DNA of 47,963 nt from an uncultured Muribaculaceae bacterium (GTDB taxonomy: Bacteria; Bacteroidota; Bacteroidia; Bacteroidales; Muribaculaceae), in contig CANQQE010000026.1 in NCBI GenBank assembly GCA_947625935.1, positions 1-47,963 on the forward strand. The letters run 5' to 3'. How positions within the stretch are numbered: the stretch's first letter is position 1; each line of letters opens with the position of its first letter. The notes below the pieces were generated by a model. It did not search any database, was not told where the DNA came from, and saw only the letters and a program-made list of their open reading frames with translations. Shown in pieces: positions 13,810-22,251 of this stretch. Position numbers and translations under genes: made by a program.

Positions 13810-13837
13810 ATTATACCACATTAAATATACTTGTCAA
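13810..13837 (-). promoter_or_regulatory. Promoter of the minus-strand island
   Basis: On the minus strand TTGACA (13837-13832), 16-nt spacer, TATAAT (13815-13810). Consensus hexamers; the only promoter needed for the seven overlapping leftward genes. Confidence 0.85.
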
Positions 13838-13839
13838 CT

Positions 13840-14660
13840 ACTTTTTGAAAACTTGTATATATTTTTTGTTGACGGAGCAAAAATGTATTTCTATGCAATT
13901 TTTTGTATATTTATGCACAAATAGAGCCGTTTTTTATTAAATTTTGTATATTTATTCATTCGGATATAATAATATATAAATATTTGCTATATTAAATAAG
14001 TATAATTATTTATTATGTTGCGCCTTGTCCACCGTCCACCTTTGCCCGCGTTCGTCCTCTGATATTCGGCGATCTATTCGCAAGCCGCTTATTATATGGT
14101 ATTGTATATCTTGTATATTGTATATTCTGATATCACTTTATATATACCATATATTGATATGTTCGCATATTATATTACTTGTACTGTATATAATGTGATT
14201 TTATATTGTGTCTATTCTATATGTTGTATTTATATGTATTTTAATATTATGGTATGTATATATATATATTGGAGTATGGTGTATAACTGCATATTTATAC
14301 ATTATTTTGCATAAATATGCAATTATATTATGCATAAATAAGGATTTTGTGCATAATTATGCATTTTGTATATGCGCGTGATAGATGATTTTTGTATTAT
14401 AATCGTTCGATTATGGTACAAATAGAATATTATAAGGTATTGCCGCAATTGCTTTTATATACGCTGTAAGCCGTTTATTTGCGTTGTGTGCCGTGTTTAT
14501 ATGCACCGTGTGTGTATGTGCATATATTTACTATTTATTTAATATGATTGATTTACCGGCTTTATATGGGGTTTTGCTGCTCCGTCGGTGTGTGCCCTGA
14601 ATACCCGCCCGCCCCCTATTTTTTCAGGGATCGGATTTTCGCGCGGTTACCCCTCTCCGG
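13840..14660. other. AT-rich non-coding region with TGCATAA palindromes
   Basis: About 800 nt between divergent promoters. It holds long TATA-type runs (14095-14290), a repeated TTTGTATATTTAT element (about 13899 and 13945), and a cluster TTGCATAAATATGCAA (14307-14322), TATGCATA (14329-14336) and the perfect palindrome TGCATAATTATGCA (14350-14363). Near 14595 CCCTGA pairs with TCAGGG across a C-rich loop. A 72-aa plus-strand ORF here is almost all Tyr/Ile/Cys and is not credible. Possible operator or auxiliary origin region. Confidence 0.6.
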
Positions 14661-14676
14661 CAAATAAATTTAATTA

Positions 14677-14705
14677 TTGACAAGGGATTAAGGAAGTGGT
14701 ACACT
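14677..14705 (+). promoter_or_regulatory. Late promoter before the packaging genes
   Basis: TTGACA (14677-14682), 17 nt, TACACT (14700-14705). The transcript would start near 14712, which rules out a GTG start at 14708 for the next gene. Confidence 0.78.
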
Positions 14706-14737
14706 AAGTGCGGTGGAAAATGACGGGTAGGGAGAAA

Positions 14738-15082
14738 ATGCTTGATAAGTGGCTGAAAAGGCTGGGTTTACAAGATTGGACGGTGGCGTTGCAAAGTGAC
14801 TGCCGTCTTGATGAGATAGTGTCAGGTGGCTGCGGTGAGACGGAGTACACGGAAGAGATAAAGTGCGCTTATGTGCGAATCTTGGACGAGCAATATTATG
14901 GTAAGAGAATAAAGCCGTATTGTTATGAGCAAACGCTTATACACGAATTGTTGCACCTGAAATTTGCGTTGCTTGATAACAGTGGCAACGACATACACGA
15001 CAGGCTTTTGCACCAATGTATTGACGATTTGGCAACGGCTTTATATTTAGCGGAGAGTAGTGATGACGGAAAAAGTGAATGA
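14738..15082 (+). CDS. HExxH metalloprotease-like protein
   Basis: 114 aa. ATG 14738 is chosen because AGGGAG lies 5-6 nt upstream and the promoter start is near 14712. The helix TLIHELLHLKF carries H69-E70-x-x-H73, the zincin zinc-binding and catalytic motif; H92 or a nearby acidic residue could be the third ligand. Small zincins of this type sit next to terminase genes in several Bacillota phages. A role in processing structural proteins is possible but unproven. It overlaps TerL by 20 nt. Confidence 0.7.
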   Translation: MLDKWLKRLGLQDWTVALQSDCRLDEIVSGGCGETEYTEEIKCAYVRILDEQYYGKRIKPYCYEQTLIHELLHLKFALLDNSGNDIHDRLLHQCIDDLATALYLAESSDDGKSE

Positions 15083-16949
15083 TTACACAAAAGTGATTGA
15101 AAGTTGTGCAAAACACATAGACAAAATAATAGGCAGTAGTGCGTGGAAAGAAGATAACCGTGTAATAGAGTTATTCGGGGTATATTATCAAGCGATATAC
15201 AATCAAGTGCATAATGTATTAGTGCCTATGCGGACTGCGGAAGCGGAGCGGCAAGTGCGTGAAATAATAGCAAAATATGTAATTGGCTATACGGACAGCA
15301 AGGCGCGGAAAGCGTGGATTGGCAGCTTGAAACCTCTACGTGCGAAAATACAGCAGGTGATAAAGTTAGGCAACGTGCGAATGGAGTACAAGGCGCAATA
15401 TGCGGAATTGTACGATAATTTCATGGCATTGGCTGCGTTTAGATCATTTAAGTATTATTGTCTATATATGCAAGATTGTTTTAATTTTACATTATGGGAA
15501 GATACGCAGAATTGCTTTGAGGGATATATGCACTATGCCGGGAAAATGGTGCTTGACGGCGATGTGCGATTTATTGAGAAACAATGTCCTACCGGCTATG
15601 GCAAAAGCATTTCTGACGCGTTTATGCAATCATGGATTTTCGGCATAGACGTAGACCACGATATACTAAAAGTGTGCGGTAATGACAAGTTCACAGAGGA
15701 TTGTTTCCAAAACGTTGTCGATAAACTAATGCTAACTCCGCAATATGCAAAAGTGTTTCCGTACTATGCGCAATTCAATTGTGAGCGAAATAGTATGTTT
15801 TCGTACTGCTCTGCGCAAAATTTGAAGTTTGCCATTACAGGCAGTAATAAATCAACAAATTTACGCATAGTGACAAAATTAAGCGATGTCAACGGAGTAC
15901 GTGCGAAATTCTTGTTTTTGGACGATATAACGCAACGTCGAGATATGGCGAATTTGGCAATGCACAACAAGGACATACACGCCTTTGAAAACGAATGGTT
16001 CGAGCGGAACTATGGGCGCGATAAATTCTTTATTGTTGCAAGTGGCACAACTTATTCGCAATTCGATCTTCTTTCGCACGTGAAACGCAAATTCGGCGGT
16101 GATAATGCAGTACAAAGTAAAATAAATAAATATACAAGTATAGCTTATTCTGATAGTATAGTACAACATGGCTTGTCCGTATTTGTGTGTGTGCCATTAC
16201 TTGACCCAGACACGGACGAAAGTACCTATCCTAAGAAGATTAGCACGTTTAATGCGCGTAAAAAGCGTGAGGAAAACCCCGTTGAATTTTGGGCTATGGA
16301 TATGCAGCAGCCATTGCCACCCGATAATTCGCCGTTCTACTTTACAAGATTAAGGCAATATTCCGTGCGGCCACAAATAGGTGAAAATGGACGTGACGAA
16401 AGCTGTCTTGCCTCACTCGATACTAAACGTCGCGGCAAAGACTTTCTTTCAATGCCGATACTTTTTGAGGCAAACGATCCTGAACGACCCACCGACAAAG
16501 TATTCTACCTGCACGATTGGCTGTACGATGACAGACCAATGAAAGACTGTATACCACTAATTGTAGATAAAATAATATCCAATCATATTGTAAGATTATA
16601 TGTAGAAAGAAATACAGAGGAATGTATACAAACTATTCTATTAGACAAATTGAAAGAACGTGGCTATACGGCGTGCGTGATTGACGAGGTTTACTCCACC
16701 GAGATAAAAGATATGCGCATAATGATGGCAGAGGGCGACATAAAATCAAAGATAATATTCCCCGAATATGGAATGTACGCGCAGAGCCACGATATTGGAA
16801 AAGCGTTGATGAATGTTTATGGCTATAACTACGGAATGTCAAGCAGAACGGCTCACGACGACGCTCCCGATAGTTTGGCACTATTCGCAAAACGCTTTAT
16901 TATGAATAATTACTTGCAATATGGATCTATTAGTAGTTTTAAGAGATGA
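15063..16949 (+). CDS. terL: Terminase large subunit
   Basis: 628 aa from ATG 15063 (GGAGAG 6-11 nt upstream; the GTG at 15060 is less favoured). The ATPase domain has Walker A QCPTGYGKS (174-182) and Walker B FLFLDD (283-288), then 'IVASGTT' (~324-330), the probable motif III. The C-terminal RNase H-like nuclease has SLDTKRRGKD (D453), YVERN (E515) and HDDAPDS (598-604), supplying the acidic metal ligands. The protein forms the packaging motor on the portal and cuts concatemers. No small subunit is recognisable immediately upstream. Confidence 0.9.
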   Translation: MTEKVNDYTKVIESCAKHIDKIIGSSAWKEDNRVIELFGVYYQAIYNQVHNVLVPMRTAEAERQVREIIAKYVIGYTDSKARKAWIGSLKPLRAKIQQVIKLGNVRMEYKAQYAELYDNFMALAAFRSFKYYCLYMQDCFNFTLWEDTQNCFEGYMHYAGKMVLDGDVRFIEKQCPTGYGKSISDAFMQSWIFGIDVDHDILKVCGNDKFTEDCFQNVVDKLMLTPQYAKVFPYYAQFNCERNSMFSYCSAQNLKFAITGSNKSTNLRIVTKLSDVNGVRAKFLFLDDITQRRDMANLAMHNKDIHAFENEWFERNYGRDKFFIVASGTTYSQFDLLSHVKRKFGGDNAVQSKINKYTSIAYSDSIVQHGLSVFVCVPLLDPDTDESTYPKKISTFNARKKREENPVEFWAMDMQQPLPPDNSPFYFTRLRQYSVRPQIGENGRDESCLASLDTKRRGKDFLSMPILFEANDPERPTDKVFYLHDWLYDDRPMKDCIPLIVDKIISNHIVRLYVERNTEECIQTILLDKLKERGYTACVIDEVYSTEIKDMRIMMAEGDIKSKIIFPEYGMYAQSHDIGKALMNVYGYNYGMSSRTAHDDAPDSLALFAKRFIMNNYLQYGSISSFKR

Positions 16950-16952
16950 AAA

Positions 16953-16994
16953 ATAGACTTTTATGGACATTTCGGCGACACAATAAAAGTCTAT
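16953..16994 (+). other. Perfect 12-bp inverted repeat after terL
   Basis: ATAGACTTTTAT (16953-16964) and ATAAAAGTCTAT (16983-16994) are perfect complements around an 18-nt loop. There is no T-run, so it is not a simple terminator. It is followed by an orphan AAGGAGG at 17000-17006 with no start codon after it, and by two mutually exclusive short helices (CGGGT/ACCCG or GTAAC/GTTAC) at 17007-17028. Confidence 0.6.
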
Positions 16995-17080
16995 CAACTA
17001 AGGAGGCGGGTAACAAGACACCCGTTACGATAATATTAGCACAATAAATATAAATTGTCAACAAAAAAATAAAAAAAGAC

Positions 17081-17109
17081 TTGATTTTTTTTAATCAATG
17101 CAATATAAT
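17081..17109 (+). promoter_or_regulatory. Promoter upstream of the 59-aa zinc protein
   Basis: TTGATT (17081-17086), 17 nt, TATAAT (17104-17109). Start expected near 17116. Confidence 0.68.
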
Positions 17110-17134
17110 AAGTTTGGTAAGGTGAAAAATTGTA

Positions 17135-17314
17135 ATGATAAGGCATATAGAATGTCCGGCTTGTCATAACAAGGGACTAAAAATAGACATTAACAGTGGT
17201 TACAAGGTTATTACAACGGGCAGACCAATGAAAGATTACCCTTGTATCACTACTTGCGCTGTGTGTAAACGCAAGATAAAATATGATGTAGTCAAAGAAG
17301 AAAAAGAAATATAA
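17135..17314 (+). CDS. Small zinc-ribbon protein (59 aa)
   Basis: Begins IRHIECPACHNKGLKIDI and later has CAVCKRKIKYDV: two CxxC knuckles about 36 residues apart, a zinc ribbon. AAGGTG lies about 11 nt before ATG 17135. It has its own promoter between terL and the portal gene and is followed by a strong terminator. A transcription or packaging accessory is possible. Confidence 0.68.
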   Translation: MIRHIECPACHNKGLKIDINSGYKVITTGRPMKDYPCITTCAVCKRKIKYDVVKEEKEI

Positions 17315-17387
17315 TCGCCGTTCATAGAAACATACTGGCGATTTTGAGGTGCGTAGTGCCTACTATAAAGGCATTATGCACTTTTTT
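17314..17387 (+). terminator. Tandem hairpins ending in a strong intrinsic terminator before the portal gene
   Basis: Hairpin 1: ATCGCC (17314-17319) with GGCGAT (17337-17342). Hairpin 2: GTGCGTAGTGCC (17349-17360) with GGCATTATGCAC (17370-17381), 12 bp with two wobbles, followed by TTTTTT (17382-17387). The portal start codon is only 13 nt beyond, with no new promoter, so the head genes need read-through, antitermination or processing. Confidence 0.82.
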
Positions 17388-17399
17388 AAGAGATGAATT

Positions 17400-18863
17400 A
17401 TGGCAAGAAAAGGTATTCCACAAATTAAAATTCCCCTAAAACCCCAGAACTTGACGATAGAAGCAATCGAGCCGTATTTAGACAGCGTTATTTATCCGCA
17501 ATTTGTACAAAATGCGCAACAAATAAAAAAGTACTACGATAAATATTGTCTTGATTTGCCGATATTGAACAAGCAGCGCGAACATGACGATAGCGATGTA
17601 AACAACAAAGTGATCGTCCCCACATTAAAAGCCTGTATAGATTGGAAAGTCGGATATGAAGTGGGTAATCCGATAAAATATGCGCAAGGTAAATCGAGCG
17701 AAACGGACGATATGCACTATTTGAACAAATATGTGCGTAATAGTTGCAAACGCACTGTTGACAAAGAGGTCACAACGTGGGCGTTCGCTACGGGCGTGGG
17801 ATATTACTTCATAGAGCCGAAAAGTGAAGATTTTGACATAAACGACGAGGCTCCGTTCGAACTTTATTGCCGTGAAGCCGACACTTGCACCAAAGTATAT
17901 TCTTCTTATGGTGGTAATAAACCTCTATTTGATATACTATATACCAAAATTCAAGAAATAGATCAAGTAGGGCAAAAACGCACATACGATATTTTCGACA
18001 TATATTTGCCGAACGCGCTTTATACCTACAAGCGGCCTACGTTCGAAACATCACGCTTTGTACGTGCGCAAGTACAGCCACGTGGACTTTATACTCGGTT
18101 GCCCTTAGTGGAAAAACGTCCCAACGCAGAGGGTATCGGTATAGTCGCTTTGGCAGAAGATTTGCAAGATAGCCTTGATAAGACAACAAGCAACGGACTT
18201 GACAATATAGAGGCTTTCGTAAATGAGGTTATTGTATACGAGAACGTCATTTTGGGTGAAACTGCCGACGAACAGGCAAACGCACACCGACAAATGATGA
18301 AAAACGGCGCAATACAAGTCATAACGAAAGACCCACAACTCCCGGCAAAAGTCGATAAAATCAAAAAAGAGTTGGGACTGTCCGATATGATGAAGTTGTT
18401 GGAAGTTTTGAACTCGTTTTTCCACGCAGTAGTTGGTGTACCTATGGAAATGAGCGGTACAAACAGCGGCGGTACTACCAAACAGGGCAGCGAAGTGGCA
18501 AACGGCTATGACAACGCATATAACCGTGCTTTGGACGACATAAACTACTTCATAAAAGCCGACACGGAGTTGTTGGATCGCATTATGTGGATATGTAAGC
18601 AAACGCCTAACAATAGACTCAACGAAATTGCCACAAGCGATATTGAGATAATGTACTGCATAAACTTGTCCGACAATATCTTGACAAAAGCGCAAGCATA
18701 TAGCACGTTGGCACAATTTATACCGCCCGATATGCTGTTGCGTATGTGCAGAATGTCAAACGACCCCGAGACGGACGGACAGTCGATTTTGATGTATATG
18801 CGAGAAAACGAACAACGTCAACAAGCAGAAAAGACAGAAACAATAGATGTAAAGGAGAATTAA
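17400..18863 (+). CDS. Portal protein, SPP1 gp6-like
   Basis: 487 aa. Matches the SPP1-type portal family in length and in the N-terminal pattern YYDKYCLDLPILNKQ..., 'VNNKVIVPTLKACIDWKVGY', then GNPIKY, a long helical middle ('DLQDSLDKTTSNGLDNIEAF') and a 'VPMEMSGTNSGG' loop near residue 350. It forms the dodecameric ring through which DNA is packaged and to which the connectors bind. The ribosome site is weak (AAGAG within the terminator tail), consistent with regulated expression. Confidence 0.9.
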   Translation: MARKGIPQIKIPLKPQNLTIEAIEPYLDSVIYPQFVQNAQQIKKYYDKYCLDLPILNKQREHDDSDVNNKVIVPTLKACIDWKVGYEVGNPIKYAQGKSSETDDMHYLNKYVRNSCKRTVDKEVTTWAFATGVGYYFIEPKSEDFDINDEAPFELYCREADTCTKVYSSYGGNKPLFDILYTKIQEIDQVGQKRTYDIFDIYLPNALYTYKRPTFETSRFVRAQVQPRGLYTRLPLVEKRPNAEGIGIVALAEDLQDSLDKTTSNGLDNIEAFVNEVIVYENVILGETADEQANAHRQMMKNGAIQVITKDPQLPAKVDKIKKELGLSDMMKLLEVLNSFFHAVVGVPMEMSGTNSGGTTKQGSEVANGYDNAYNRALDDINYFIKADTELLDRIMWICKQTPNNRLNEIATSDIEIMYCINLSDNILTKAQAYSTLAQFIPPDMLLRMCRMSNDPETDGQSILMYMRENEQRQQAEKTETIDVKEN

Positions 18864-18865
18864 AT

Positions 18866-19507
18866 ATGTTTATTATAGAAAAAGGCTTGCCCTATTATGT
18901 AAGTGGTGATTTTAAGAAGAAATACCCTTGCACTATTGATGCGGAAACTTACAAAGTAGACTTCAAAAAGGGCACGGCGGTTACAAGCGTAGAGTGTGTT
19001 ATGACCGAAAACGAAGTACGCCAAAGATTGGGTATAACTTGGAATAATTTGCCAGATACGTCAAGTACTGAAAAGACCACAATTAAGGACGATGTAGCTA
19101 CTTGGACTTTGATAGAAACCGAACAATTTTATGGTGAAATTGACGGCGTAGATTTTTCGAAAAGCGGTGCATATATAAGTAGAGAAAATCGTGATGATTA
19201 TGTTGTTACGGGTAATCTACTGACATATTCTGCTGCCGACGTTAAAAAATTCGGTTATCCCGAATCTGTACGCACAATGTTTGCAATGAAGTTGACTGTA
19301 CCCAACGTCACGGACACCGTAACATTGGAAGTGGCAGGAGACAGCAAACCCGCCAATAAGTATACTAAAAAGAATTTTGACGGTAAAGATTTTATTTATA
19401 TTGTATTTAGAGGGGACAGAAAGACATTTACTATCACTGTAAAGGCAAGCGAAACCTCTACCGCAAGAGTAATTACCGTTACCAATAATGCTACAAATGT
19501 AGAATAA
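18866..19507 (+). CDS. Head-region protein with shared 57-aa N-terminal module, long form
   Basis: 213 aa from ATG 18866 (AAAGGAG 9 nt upstream); an in-frame ATG at 18746 lies deep in the portal gene and is rejected. Residues 1-57 (FIIEKGLPYYVSGDFKKKYP...TENEVRQRLGI) are strongly similar to the whole N-terminus of the 76-aa protein at 21260, which lies on the other side of the capsid gene. Residues 60-213 are beta-rich and Ig-like, with Thr/Val strands (TVTLEVAGDSKP, TITVKASETSTARVITV). Perhaps a capsid decoration or head-tail protein; inference from position. Confidence 0.7.
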   Translation: MFIIEKGLPYYVSGDFKKKYPCTIDAETYKVDFKKGTAVTSVECVMTENEVRQRLGITWNNLPDTSSTEKTTIKDDVATWTLIETEQFYGEIDGVDFSKSGAYISRENRDDYVVTGNLLTYSAADVKKFGYPESVRTMFAMKLTVPNVTDTVTLEVAGDSKPANKYTKKNFDGKDFIYIVFRGDRKTFTITVKASETSTARVITVTNNATNVE

Positions 19508-19513
19508 CATAAG

Positions 19514-19555
19514 GTTGAGAGAACAACACAAAAAACACAAAGTTGAGAGAACAAC
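19514..19555 (+). repeat. Tandem identical 14-nt hairpin motif GTTGAGAGAACAAC
   Basis: Exact copies at 19514-19527 and 19542-19555, 28 nt apart, each able to fold as GUUG-AGAGAA-CAAC. They lie in the 114-nt gap between the 18866 gene and the scaffold gene. Possibly translational operators or processing sites. Confidence 0.65.
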
Positions 19556-19621
19556 TAAAAACGCAAAAATTTTCCGCTACAAAGTGGACGGTAGAGAAAC
19601 CGCAAATCGCAGGAGAAAAAT

Positions 19622-20218
19622 ATGAAACTTATATGGCACAATGATTATCTTGACAAGGTTATGTTTGCACCAGACGGTGGCGTGTCCATAGCGGACATTA
19701 ACGGCACAAGCGGTGAAGACACTACCGATTACAAGGCTTTGTATGAGCAATCGCAAGCGGATTATGCAAAACTGAAATCAAGTTTTGATAAAACGTCAAG
19801 TGAAATATCGGCACTCAAAAAAGAAAGACAAGAAAGAATGTCCGATGAAGAAAAGCGTAATCAAGAATTGGCAGACAGAGAAGAACACTATAAAGCCATT
19901 GAACGTGAAAACGCAGTCTACAAGTACAAGGCAAGTTTGAGCGGACAAATTACGGACCCCAAAGTGTTGCAAGATGTAGCGGAACTTTACGCAAACGGCG
20001 AAATTTCAAAGGCGATCGAAAAGCAAAATGCGTATTTGGAACAGGCGCACAAAGAGCTTGAAAAGCGCATTAAAGCCGACCTTTTGAAAGAAAACCCGCA
20101 ACCTACACCCGCAAACGGAGACCCGCAAAAGTCTTTTGGTGAAATGACTTTGGATGAGAGAATATCATTAAAACAAAAAGACCCACAACTATATGAAAAA
20201 TTAAAAAATACAAAATAA
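19622..20218 (+). CDS. Capsid scaffolding protein
   Basis: 198 aa, with CAGGAG about 8 nt upstream of ATG 19622. A highly charged, coiled-coil protein (residues 45-160) rich in Lys/Glu/Ala/Gln, directly before the major capsid gene: the standard profile of a DUF4355/GP20-type scaffold. The C-terminus is basic and short (PQLYEKLKNTK), as expected for capsid-interacting ends. It should guide procapsid assembly and leave before DNA fills the head. Confidence 0.85.
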   Translation: MKLIWHNDYLDKVMFAPDGGVSIADINGTSGEDTTDYKALYEQSQADYAKLKSSFDKTSSEISALKKERQERMSDEEKRNQELADREEHYKAIERENAVYKYKASLSGQITDPKVLQDVAELYANGEISKAIEKQNAYLEQAHKELEKRIKADLLKENPQPTPANGDPQKSFGEMTLDERISLKQKDPQLYEKLKNTK

Positions 20219-20230
20219 AGGAGAATTAAA

Positions 20231-21244
20231 ATGGCACATACAGGAACTGTAAACGGTTTTTACTTTGACCCCGATGTATTTTCGGAATATATGCAAGAAA
20301 AGCCGTATGTAAAAGACGCAATTATCGCAAGTGGCATTATCGTTGATGACCCCACTATTAAAGATTTGCTTGGAGCAAAAGGCAATATCGGCACAATGCC
20401 TATTTTCAACAACATTGACGGTACGGATGATGCTTTGAACTTTGACGGCGCGACCGCAAACACTCCGCAAGATTTGACCGGTAAGAAACAAAAGTTTATG
20501 AAAATCGGCAGAATGAGAGCTTGGAAAGACAAGGACTTTACCCGCTATCTTACGGGCGTTTCTCCCCTCCAAAACTTGGCTGACAATCTTGTAGGTAAGT
20601 ATTGGACAAATCAATGGCAAAAAGTGTTGCTTGCCGAACTGAAAGGCGCAATGGGCGTTACCGCTCTTGCAGGACATAAGACCAATATTTCCGTAACGGA
20701 AGGCAGCATTGCCGACACCAACAAGGTAAGCGAAACAAGCCTTATCGAACTTGGCGCAAAGGCACTTGGGGATATGGCAGAGCAATTCGCACTTGTGCTT
20801 ATGCACTCCGCGGTTTATGCGCGCTATCAAGCACTCGGACTTGTAAATTATGACAAATACACTATTCCCGGCGCAATCACGAGGGAAATCACCCTATCCA
20901 CGATTCACGGATATATTGTAGTTGTTGACGACAGCCTTGTTGATACTACTGTTGATTCTTTCCCCGTTTATACTACATACCTTGTCGGCAGAGGCGCGTT
21001 CCTCGGAGCATCTTGCGACATTCCCAATCCCTATGCGGTTGAGTATGACCCCGAAACCGATGGCGGCGTAAACAAACTGTATACTAAACAGGCAAGAGTT
21101 CTGCACCCCAACGGCTTGTCAATTGACGATGCTAAAGTTGCAAAGGAAAGTCCTACAAATACGGAACTTGCAGCGGCTACTACTTGGAGTTTGGTGTTCA
21201 ATCACAAGAATGTTGCAATCGCAGAGCTGAAATCCAACGGCTAA
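20231..21244 (+). CDS. Major capsid protein
   Basis: 337 aa, HK97-fold family by context and sequence. It begins AHTGTVNGFYFDPDVFSEYM and has a typical P-domain spine helix region (LADNLVGKYWTNQWQKVLLAEL). Strong AAAGGAG ribosome site, and codon use richer in GC-ending codons than its neighbours, as usual for a highly expressed coat gene. Placed after the scaffold and before the connectors. Confidence 0.9.
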   Translation: MAHTGTVNGFYFDPDVFSEYMQEKPYVKDAIIASGIIVDDPTIKDLLGAKGNIGTMPIFNNIDGTDDALNFDGATANTPQDLTGKKQKFMKIGRMRAWKDKDFTRYLTGVSPLQNLADNLVGKYWTNQWQKVLLAELKGAMGVTALAGHKTNISVTEGSIADTNKVSETSLIELGAKALGDMAEQFALVLMHSAVYARYQALGLVNYDKYTIPGAITREITLSTIHGYIVVVDDSLVDTTVDSFPVYTTYLVGRGAFLGASCDIPNPYAVEYDPETDGGVNKLYTKQARVLHPNGLSIDDAKVAKESPTNTELAAATTWSLVFNHKNVAIAELKSNG

Positions 21245-21259
21245 TAATGAGGTGGCAAT

Positions 21260-21490
21260 ATGTTTATAATTAAAGACAAGTTGCCATATTATTTGAGCAG
21301 TGATTATAAGAAAATATACCCTTGCAAAATCGACGCCTTTTCCTACACGGTTGACTTTGCTACTGGTGAAGCAGCAACAAGCATTGACGCGGCTTTGACG
21401 GAAAATGAAGTAAGGCAGCGTTTAGGCATATATGTTGTAAAAGGTGAAAAGACGACAAATAAGAGTGTAACAAGCGAAAGCACGGAATAA
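21260..21490 (+). CDS. Short form of the shared 57-aa head module
   Basis: 76 aa. Residues 1-57 (FIIKDKLPYYLSSDYKKIYP...TENEVRQRLGI) repeat the N-terminus of the 18866 protein; the remainder is a Ser/Thr-rich tail. GAGGTGG precedes the ATG. Two copies flanking the scaffold/capsid pair suggest duplication, with the other copy gaining an Ig-like tail. Confidence 0.68.
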   Translation: MFIIKDKLPYYLSSDYKKIYPCKIDAFSYTVDFATGEAATSIDAALTENEVRQRLGIYVVKGEKTTNKSVTSESTE

Positions 21491-21527
21491 AATATCAAAT
21501 ATAGTAAAAATATAGGAATAACAAACA

Positions 21528-21857
21528 ATGGCAGAGATGGATTTTGTAGAAGTAATAAAGGAACGCTATCCTCACATAAGTGATACCAAAGTAAAGGCAA
21601 TTGTGGACAAGGCAAAAATGTTTTACTATTCACTTCGCTATCCGTCTTTGCCGTTGATTGATGAGGAAACTAAGCCTATCAATGACTTTATAGGACAGCA
21701 ATTTGTTTTGGGCGCATGTGACGAGCAAATACAGCGTTTTGGCTTTGGTTCAATGAAAACATACCGTGAAAACGGCATTACAATGGAGTTTGAGTGTGCG
21801 GAATTAAGCGAAACGCTCCGCAGAATGATAACTCCGATTGCAGGTGTAATATCTTAG
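21528..21857 (+). CDS. Head-tail connector (adaptor)
   Basis: 109 aa, helical, in the first position after the capsid genes. 'FVEVIKERYPHISDTKVKAIVDKAKMFYYSLRYP' resembles the gp6/gp15-type connector helical bundles. The adaptor ring attaches beneath the portal. Assigned mainly by synteny plus helical profile. Confidence 0.7.
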   Translation: MAEMDFVEVIKERYPHISDTKVKAIVDKAKMFYYSLRYPSLPLIDEETKPINDFIGQQFVLGACDEQIQRFGFGSMKTYRENGITMEFECAELSETLRRMITPIAGVIS

Positions 21858-21864
21858 GTGAAAA

Positions 21865-22251
21865 ATGAAAGTCGGGAAAAAGGTTTGGTATGCTAAACGC
21901 AAAGAAATATTGAACGCCGAAATTGCCGAATACGAAGAACCTATTGAAATTACCACTGCGTTTATGTATTTTACGGTCATGAAAGGTGTATCGAGAGGTT
22001 ACTTTTTTACCATACAACCTTATGGTGAAGCTCTCGAAAACATTTGGACTGCAATAGCTTATGACAATGTGTTTGAATATGAAGTCAAAGAGGGCGATCT
22101 GTTTTGGATAGACGGCGAAGAACCTATTGCCGAATTGGAAGAAAAATACGGCAATGGCGCGACGGCTACGGCGGTGGTAAAAAACGTTGCACAAGTCAAT
22201 TTTACAACGGGCATAATACTTGAAAGAAATCAAAATCAAGTACGGCAATGA
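21865..22251 (+). CDS. Head closure (stopper) protein
   Basis: 128 aa, beta-rich, the second connector gene. 'EEPIEITTAFMYFTVMKGVSRGYF' followed by 'DLFWIDGEEP' fits the small beta-barrel stoppers that close the connector channel in siphophages. The stop overlaps the next start. Assigned by gene order and predicted fold. Confidence 0.68.
   Translation: MKVGKKVWYAKRKEILNAEIAEYEEPIEITTAFMYFTVMKGVSRGYFFTIQPYGEALENIWTAIAYDNVFEYEVKEGDLFWIDGEEPIAELEEKYGNGATATAVVKNVAQVNFTTGIILERNQNQVRQ

Noticed and set aside
14096-14314. 72-aa plus-strand ORF in the AT-rich gap
   Set aside because: Composition is almost only Tyr, Ile, Cys and Val from TATA-type repeats, with no ribosome site.
17314-17381. Third kissing-hairpin RNA
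   Set aside because: Two hairpins are followed by T6, but their loops share only four complementary bases (AUAG/CUAU), a chance-level match, and no paralogous gene precedes it.
20201-20830. 209-aa antisense ORF in the capsid gene
   Set aside because: The major capsid gene is certain on the plus strand; the antisense frame is open by codon bias only.
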